Assembly (NCBI RefSeq): GCF_900112305.1
Contig: NZ_FOKT01000002.1
Coordinates: 62,001-126,000 of the forward strand
Direction of reading: 5' to 3'
Length of the DNA: 64,000 nucleotides
Origin: Microbulbifer thermotolerans
GTDB taxonomy: Bacteria; Pseudomonadota; Gammaproteobacteria; Pseudomonadales; Cellvibrionaceae
Below are positions 58,363 through 64,000 of this stretch, one piece after another. A model generated the notes under the pieces. It searched no databases and had not been told where the DNA came from. It was given only the letters and a program-made list of their open reading frames with translations. Both the position numbers and the translations under genes were made by a program. Within the stretch, counting starts at the first letter, position 1; every line of letters starts with the position of its first letter.

Positions 58363-59716
58363 TCTGTTTCAATCAGTCCCACGGCCGTCGCCTTCGGGAC
58401 AGCCCCTGGCCGCGCGCATGCGACCGGACTCCCTGGCTCACTATGTGGGTCAGGCACATTTGCTAGGGCCAGGGAAGCCGCTGCGCGAGGCCGTGGAGCG
58501 TGGCCAGTTACACTCGATGGTGCTATGGGGCCCCCCAGGCGTGGGGAAAACCACCTTTGCACGCCTGTTGGCAAAGGAGTGCGACGCTCGTTTTGCCACT
58601 TTGTCCGCGGTGCTTGCCGGGGTCAAAGAGATACGCCAAGCGGTCACAGAGGCCAAGCAACATTGGGCACAATACGGTCGCAGCACCATCCTTTTTGTGG
58701 ACGAAGTGCATCGCTTCAACAAGGCACAGCAAGACGCATTTCTTCCGTATGTGGAGGAGGGTACGGTTACTTTTGTCGGCGCCACCACAGAGAACCCCGC
58801 ATTTGAGCTGAACAATGCGCTCCTATCGCGGTGTCGGGTCTATGTGCTCCGCTCAATTGCCGAGGAGGAGTTACTGGGACTGCTGCGGCGTGCTCTGGAC
58901 GAAGACGAAGAACTGGCCAAGCGCAATATCGCGGTGAGTGACCCAGTGCTGAAGAAAATCGCGAGAGCGGCCGACGGCGATGCGCGCAGTGCGCTCAATT
59001 TGTTAGAAATTGCCTGCGATCTCGCGAGAGAGGAGGGCGGCCGTCAACTGGTTGACGACACCGTATTATCGGAGGTACTGAGCGCGGATGTGCGTCGCTT
59101 CGATAAAGGTGGCGATTACTTTTACGACCAGATTTCGGCGATGCACAAATCCGTGCGCGGCTCAGATCCCGATGCCGCTCTCTACTGGTTTGCGCGCATG
59201 CTCGATGGCGGTTGCGATCCGCTGTATATCGCCCGCCGTGTGGTGCGCATGGCCAGCGAGGATATCGGCAACGCGGACCCGCGGGCACTGCAACTGGCGC
59301 TTAACGCCTGGGATGTGCAAGAGCGTCTGGGCAGCCCCGAGGGAGAGCTGGCAATCGCTCAGGCCGTGGCCTACCTGGCCGTGGCACCGAAGAGCAATGC
59401 GGTCTATACCGCGTTCAAGCGTGTTCTGGCGGATGTCCGCCACGATCCCAGCTATGATGTTCCGATTCACTTGCGCAACGCGCCCACCAAGCTGGCCAAG
59501 AGCATGGCCCATGGTGCCGAATACCGCTATGCCCACGATGAACCGGAGGCCTTTGCCGCGGGTGAGAACTATTTCCCCGAGGAAATCGCCGGGCGCAGTT
59601 ACTATCATCCCGTGCCACGGGGGCTGGAGCTGAAGATTGGTGAGAAGTTGGAGCACTTGCGCCGGCTAAACCGCGAAAGCGACAGGCAGCGCTACCCAAG
59701 TAGCGAAAAAAACTGA
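58355..59716 (+). CDS. rarA: Replication-associated recombination protein A (MgsA/RarA)
   Basis: AAA+ ATPase acting at stalled replication forks with the clamp-loader and SSB. The 453-residue protein has LWGPPGVGKTTFARLLA, ILFVDEVHRFNKAQQDAFLPYVE and the C-terminal tetramerisation region with YDQISAMHKSVRGSDPDAALYWFARM. I start at ATG 58355, which fits the family; a frame further upstream is inside lolA. Overlap with lolA suggests coupled translation. The order ftsK-lolA-rarA-crcB-serS matches Pseudomonas. Confidence 0.94.
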   Translation: MSDLFQSVPRPSPSGQPLAARMRPDSLAHYVGQAHLLGPGKPLREAVERGQLHSMVLWGPPGVGKTTFARLLAKECDARFATLSAVLAGVKEIRQAVTEAKQHWAQYGRSTILFVDEVHRFNKAQQDAFLPYVEEGTVTFVGATTENPAFELNNALLSRCRVYVLRSIAEEELLGLLRRALDEDEELAKRNIAVSDPVLKKIARAADGDARSALNLLEIACDLAREEGGRQLVDDTVLSEVLSADVRRFDKGGDYFYDQISAMHKSVRGSDPDAALYWFARMLDGGCDPLYIARRVVRMASEDIGNADPRALQLALNAWDVQERLGSPEGELAIAQAVAYLAVAPKSNAVYTAFKRVLADVRHDPSYDVPIHLRNAPTKLAKSMAHGAEYRYAHDEPEAFAAGENYFPEEIAGRSYYHPVPRGLELKIGEKLEHLRRLNRESDRQRYPSSEKN

Positions 59717-59724
59717 GGACTGGT

Positions 59725-60099
59725 ATGCAGTGGTTGGCGATTGCGGTCGGCGGTGCCCTGGGAGCAATGCTCCGGCACCTGGTTACTATTGGCAGTTTTA
59801 ATCTGTTCGGGGGAAGGTTTCCCTACGGCACATTGATTGTCAACGTCATTGGCTCTTTTTTGATTGGTATCGCCTATGTCCTGATCGTCGAAAGGGCCCT
59901 GTTGGGGCAGGAGTGGCGGTTGATGCTGACCACCGGATTCTTCGGCGCTCTGACCACATTTTCCACATTCTCGCTGGAAACGGTCATGTTGTGGCACAAT
60001 GGCCAGCCTTTGACGGCGCTGGCCAATATCCTTGTCAGCCTGATGCTGAGCCTGTCCGCCACTTTTGGCGCCATTGCGCTGACCATGAAATACTTTTAA
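59725..60099 (+). CDS. crcB: Fluoride ion channel CrcB (Fluc)
   Basis: Dimeric inner-membrane channel that exports fluoride. The 124-residue protein has four hydrophobic segments, and GFFGALTTFSTFSLE carries the family's phenylalanine and threonine motif; NVIGSFLIGIA is the second mark. It lies 8 bases after rarA and 18 bases before serS; no fluoride riboswitch is present, so expression follows the operon. Confidence 0.92.
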   Translation: MQWLAIAVGGALGAMLRHLVTIGSFNLFGGRFPYGTLIVNVIGSFLIGIAYVLIVERALLGQEWRLMLTTGFFGALTTFSTFSLETVMLWHNGQPLTALANILVSLMLSLSATFGAIALTMKYF

Positions 60100-61404
<1,305 letters not shown>

Positions 61405-61565
61405 GAGGGGGTCGCTTGCAGAGTGCCTGTGTTCTGGCGCACAGCAAGGGCCCAATTTTGACAGCGAAGCTGGGTGTTGCGGATATCGGTTTTGCTGGCT
61501 AGAGGCCAAATGGCCGCAGCCAGACCTCTGGCACCGCACACCCCACAATTATCCAAGAGCCTGCC

Positions 61566-62951
61566 TTGCGCTATTTACCGCTCGCTTTCGACATCCAAGA
61601 TCGCCTCTGCCTGATCGTGGGCGGAGGTTCCGTTGCCACGCGCAAGGCCCGTCTGCTGGTCAGGGGTGGTGCGCGCTTGCGGGTAATCTCACCTGCGACA
61701 ACTGATGAGTTGGAGCAACTGGTCGCGGACAGTAACGGGCAGGTTTTCCAGGGCAACTATCACTCGGGGCATCTCGATGGCGTCGATTTAGTGGTTGCCG
61801 CCACAGGGGACAGGGAAATCAATCGCATTGTCTCCGCAGATGCCCGTGCCCGACACTTGCCGGTCAATGTGGTGGATGCCCCCGATTTGTGCACCTATAC
61901 CTTTCCAGCCATCCTCGAACGCGGCCCCCTTTCCATTGGTATCAGCAGTGGTGGCTCGGCTCCGGTGCTGGCGCGCTTGATACGCGCGCAGTTGGAAGCA
62001 CTCCTGTCACCAGGTATTGCTTCTCTGGCGGCGCTAGCCGGGCGTATGCGAGATCGTGTGAAAGCCGTACTGCCAGAAGAGCGCCGCAAGGATTTCTGGC
62101 AGTGGGTTTTTACTGGTCCTGTGGCCTCGAAAGTCGATGCGGGAAAAAATGCCGAGGCGGAAGCCCAACTACTTACAGCATTGGACGCGTGGCAGGGCAG
62201 CCCGGCGCCCTCTGGGGAAGTGTACTTGGTCGGTGGAGGCCCCGGAGATCCGGACTTGCTGACATTCCGCGCCCTGCGCCTCATGCAACAGGCCGACGTG
62301 GTGCTCTACGATCGCTTGGTCTCTCCCGAGGTGCTCGACTTAGTACGTCGCGATGCCAGGCGGATCTATGTTGGCAAGAAAAAGGAATTCCACTCAGTGC
62401 CGCAGGACAATATCAACCAACTTCTGGTGGATTTGGCCCAGCAGGGAAAGAAGGTGCTGCGTCTGAAAGGCGGTGATCCTTTTATTTTCGGTCGGGGCGG
62501 AGAGGAGATCGACAAGCTGGCAGACGCGGGAATCCCTTTTCAAGTGGTGCCTGGGATTACAGCGGCTTCCGGTTGTGCGAGTTACGCTGGCATACCACTC
62601 ACACATCGGGATCACGCCCAATCGGTCCGCTTTGTCACCGGGCATTTGAAGAAAGGGACGCTCGAGCTGCCTTGGGCGGAGTTTGTCTCTCCCGGACAGA
62701 CGCTGGTTTTTTATATGGGACTGACCGGCATTGACACTATCTGTGCCAAGCTGAAAGAGCACGGCATGCCTGAGGGAACCCCGGCGGCATTGGTGGAGAA
62801 GGGAACCACCAGGGAGCAGCGTGTGGTTGTGGGGAATCTGTCAACACTCCCAAAACTGGCGAAGTCGGAAGGGGTAGAGGCTCCAGCACTGGCAATCATT
62901 GGCACTGTTGTCAGTCTGCACGAGAAATTGCGCTGGTACAGTTCCCGGTAA
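61566..62951 (+). CDS. cysG: Siroheme synthase (multifunctional)
   Basis: Makes siroheme for sulfite and nitrite reductases. The 461-residue fusion has an N-terminal dehydrogenase/ferrochelatase (Cys[16 protein letters not shown] at about residue 17) and a C-terminal uroporphyrinogen-III methyltransferase (Cys[15 protein letters not shown] near residue 220, [17 protein letters not shown]). The start is TTG 61566; the family N-terminus MxYLPLxFDI begins there. A palindrome ACTCCGCGGAGT and TTTT at 62958-62974 after the stop may be a weak terminator. CysG supports the sulfur assimilation controlled by the CysB at 20.4 kb. Confidence 0.95.
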   Translation: MRYLPLAFDIQDRLCLIVGGGSVATRKARLLVRGGARLRVISPATTDELEQLVADSNGQVFQGNYHSGHLDGVDLVVAATGDREINRIVSADARARHLPVNVVDAPDLCTYTFPAILERGPLSIGISSGGSAPVLARLIRAQLEALLSPGIASLAALAGRMRDRVKAVLPEERRKDFWQWVFTGPVASKVDAGKNAEAEAQLLTALDAWQGSPAPSGEVYLVGGGPGDPDLLTFRALRLMQQADVVLYDRLVSPEVLDLVRRDARRIYVGKKKEFHSVPQDNINQLLVDLAQQGKKVLRLKGGDPFIFGRGGEEIDKLADAGIPFQVVPGITAASGCASYAGIPLTHRDHAQSVRFVTGHLKKGTLELPWAEFVSPGQTLVFYMGLTGIDTICAKLKEHGMPEGTPAALVEKGTTREQRVVVGNLSTLPKLAKSEGVEAPALAIIGTVVSLHEKLRWYSSR

Positions 62952-63053
62952 AACTGCACTCCGCGGAGTCTTTTGGGAGGGCATTCGATTGCCCACACCC
63001 CGGGCGCGGTAGGGCATCTATACTGCAAAGGAAGTTTGTACGCGGTGCTCTCA

Positions 63054-63317
63054 ATGTTTATCGCCCTGATCCGTTTTTACTGCACTCTTTTGGTGCGCTT
63101 CTTTCTTCCCCGGATGGGCGAAATCTGCCTTCCCAATCCCCACGATAGTCACACGCGTAGGTACAGCCACCGCTATCGCTTGAAAAGAGGTTGGGTGAAA
63201 AACCTCTGGATAGGTACATCTCTGCTGATGCTCTGCTTCCCGTTACTGCCCTTTGTATTGGTAATCGGTCTGCTCACCTCTTTTCTCTCATTTGCGATCC
63301 TGGATGAGACCGTCTGA
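63054..63317 (+). CDS. Small membrane protein of unknown function
   Basis: An 87-residue protein with a hydrophobic N-terminus (residues 2-20, FIALIRFYCTLLVRFFLP), a central polar and basic stretch rich in His and Arg, and a long hydrophobic C-terminal segment (about residues 50-80). I place the start at ATG 63054. A GTG at 63045 and a TTG at 63036 are in frame, and an AAAGGAAG at 63026-63033 could serve either of them. A TATACT at 63019-63024 might be a -10. I do not recognise a family. Its stop abuts the stop of the convergent penicillin-acylase gene. Confidence 0.5.
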   Translation: MFIALIRFYCTLLVRFFLPRMGEICLPNPHDSHTRRYSHRYRLKRGWVKNLWIGTSLLMLCFPLLPFVLVIGLLTSFLSFAILDETV

Positions 63318-64000
63318 TTAACGCAACCTGAGTGTGTAACGGCTTTCACTTTCCACTAGCGGCGATGGATTCCCCTCTACCCAATCTTTGTGACCACGGT
63401 CAAAAAATGGGGATAGCGGATGTGCGCTTTGGCCAGTGGCCATATGAAAGATGGCGTTGTCCTCGCGCCCAGGGGCTACCACCATGCGCTCTGAGGCACC
63501 GTTAGTCGTGGATTGGAATCTGGGCATATGCGTGTCGCCGGGGAGTTGGTCCGCAGGCATCGCAGTGAACCAATTGATCGCCGCGATAGCCTTACCCAGT
63601 GGGTGTTGAATACGTACCGTATTTTCCACGCCCCAGGTTTGTTCCTGTAGCGAACGGTTGTCCGCTGACATTTCTTGTAATACCTGGTTCAGGGCTGCGA
63701 ACTTGAGCGCGCGCCAGGATTCGTAATCCGGGTTTAGCAACTGTGAAGGCTCCCGCTGAGCCATTTCCCACAAGGCATATTCGAACTGACGTTTGACGGG
63801 GCCGAAGGAAAAATCCGGTTGATAGCGGCGCATGTAGCTGAGTATTGGCGCCGTAGTGAGCTCCATAAACTTCAGGCGGTAATTTCGGACAATGCGATAG
63901 CCGACGGAGTCGGCACTGGCCCGACCTCCCCAGTGTTTCACTTGGTGGCGCACGTCTGTGTAGCTTTCTTCTCCATCCAATAGCTCCAGTAGGTGCTCCT
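63318..64000 (-). CDS. Penicillin acylase family protein, C-terminal part (cut by window edge)
   Basis: Only the last 227 codons are visible; the frame stays open to base 64000, so the start lies beyond. The end of the chain shows SERMVVAPGREDNAIFHMATG followed by QSAHPLSPFFDRGHKDWVEG, the C-terminal signature of the penicillin amidase (N-terminal nucleophile) family, whose members hydrolyse amide bonds of penicillins or acyl-homoserine lactones. The catalytic serine, expected at the start of the beta subunit, is outside the window. Substrate cannot be told. Confidence 0.85.
   Translation of the reverse strand, partial: EHLLELLDGEESYTDVRHQVKHWGGRASADSVGYRIVRNYRLKFMELTTAPILSYMRRYQPDFSFGPVKRQFEYALWEMAQREPSQLLNPDYESWRALKFAALNQVLQEMSADNRSLQEQTWGVENTVRIQHPLGKAIAAINWFTAMPADQLPGDTHMPRFQSTTNGASERMVVAPGREDNAIFHMATGQSAHPLSPFFDRGHKDWVEGNPSPLVESESRYTLRLR

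Noticed and set aside
61405-61565. Search for a tRNA-Ser gene behind serS and in other gaps.
   Set aside because: No cloverleaf with a TTCGANNC-type T-loop and matching acceptor stem could be made out in any intergenic region.

Overview
The window is 64 kb of ordinary, gene-dense bacterial chromosome with no phage, plasmid, CRISPR or rRNA/tRNA content that I can see. Gene order and protein sequences point to a marine-type gammaproteobacterium near Pseudomonas and Cellvibrio; a Microbulbifer-like member of the Cellvibrionales is my best guess. The clues are the pabC-mltG-tmk-holB-pilZ-tatD block, the clpS-clpA/infA-ate-aat-trxB/ftsK-lolA-rarA-crcB-serS-cysG block, malate synthase G beside isocitrate lyase, and a secreted chitin-type lytic polysaccharide monooxygenase. 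The taxon is inferred from gene content, not from a marker gene.

Layout. 1-5.7 kb: end of fabF, then folate (pabC), cell wall (mltG), DNA precursor and replication (tmk, holB, a dUTPase-like protein), pilus (pilZ) and tatD genes, all on the plus strand. 5.8-12.6 kb: single genes, many closed by their own terminator: malate dehydrogenase, a DUF2244 membrane protein, peroxiredoxin, a lone AraC DNA-binding domain, a solitary yajC, a D-cysteine desulfhydrase-like enzyme and a sodium/alanine symporter with a large extra loop. 12.7-20.1 kb: a polyamine/gamma-glutamyl region (puuA-like ligase divergent from a puuB-like oxidase) followed by a TonB-dependent receptor, a TetR regulator and a cytosolic 5'-nucleotidase. 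20.3-26.7 kb: cysB, a CxxC thioredoxin-fold protein, pabB, and the divergent pair ppsR/ppsA. 26.7-38.2 kb: an L,D-transpeptidase, rraA, then a fatty acid and acetate block (fadE, a large acetyl-CoA hydrolase/transferase, isocitrate lyase, a LysR regulator, malate synthase G), which together would take acyl-CoA to acetyl-CoA and through the glyoxylate shunt, with ppsA feeding gluconeogenesis.

38.3-46.9 kb: an arylamine N-acetyltransferase, the secreted AA10 LPMO, a RoxA-like ribosomal oxygenase with a GNAT and an unknown protein, and the rluE-mnmA-hflD-purB operon. 47-54.9 kb: icd, cspD, clpS-clpA, infA, ate, aat, trxB. 55.3-63 kb: ftsK, lolA, rarA, crcB, serS, cysG; then a small membrane protein, and the C-terminal end of a penicillin-acylase family protein running off the right edge.

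The most distinctive thing not explained by genes is a pair of related, non-coding, inverted-repeat elements (about 196 and 213 bp, at 14.1 and 28.4 kb). They look like a miniature inverted-repeat transposable element family with a CTAG target duplication on the better-preserved copy. I did not find a convincing new multi-gene system; the remaining findings are modest (an enlarged symporter loop, a four-domain LPMO, possible operators around the glyoxylate genes, solitary regulators).
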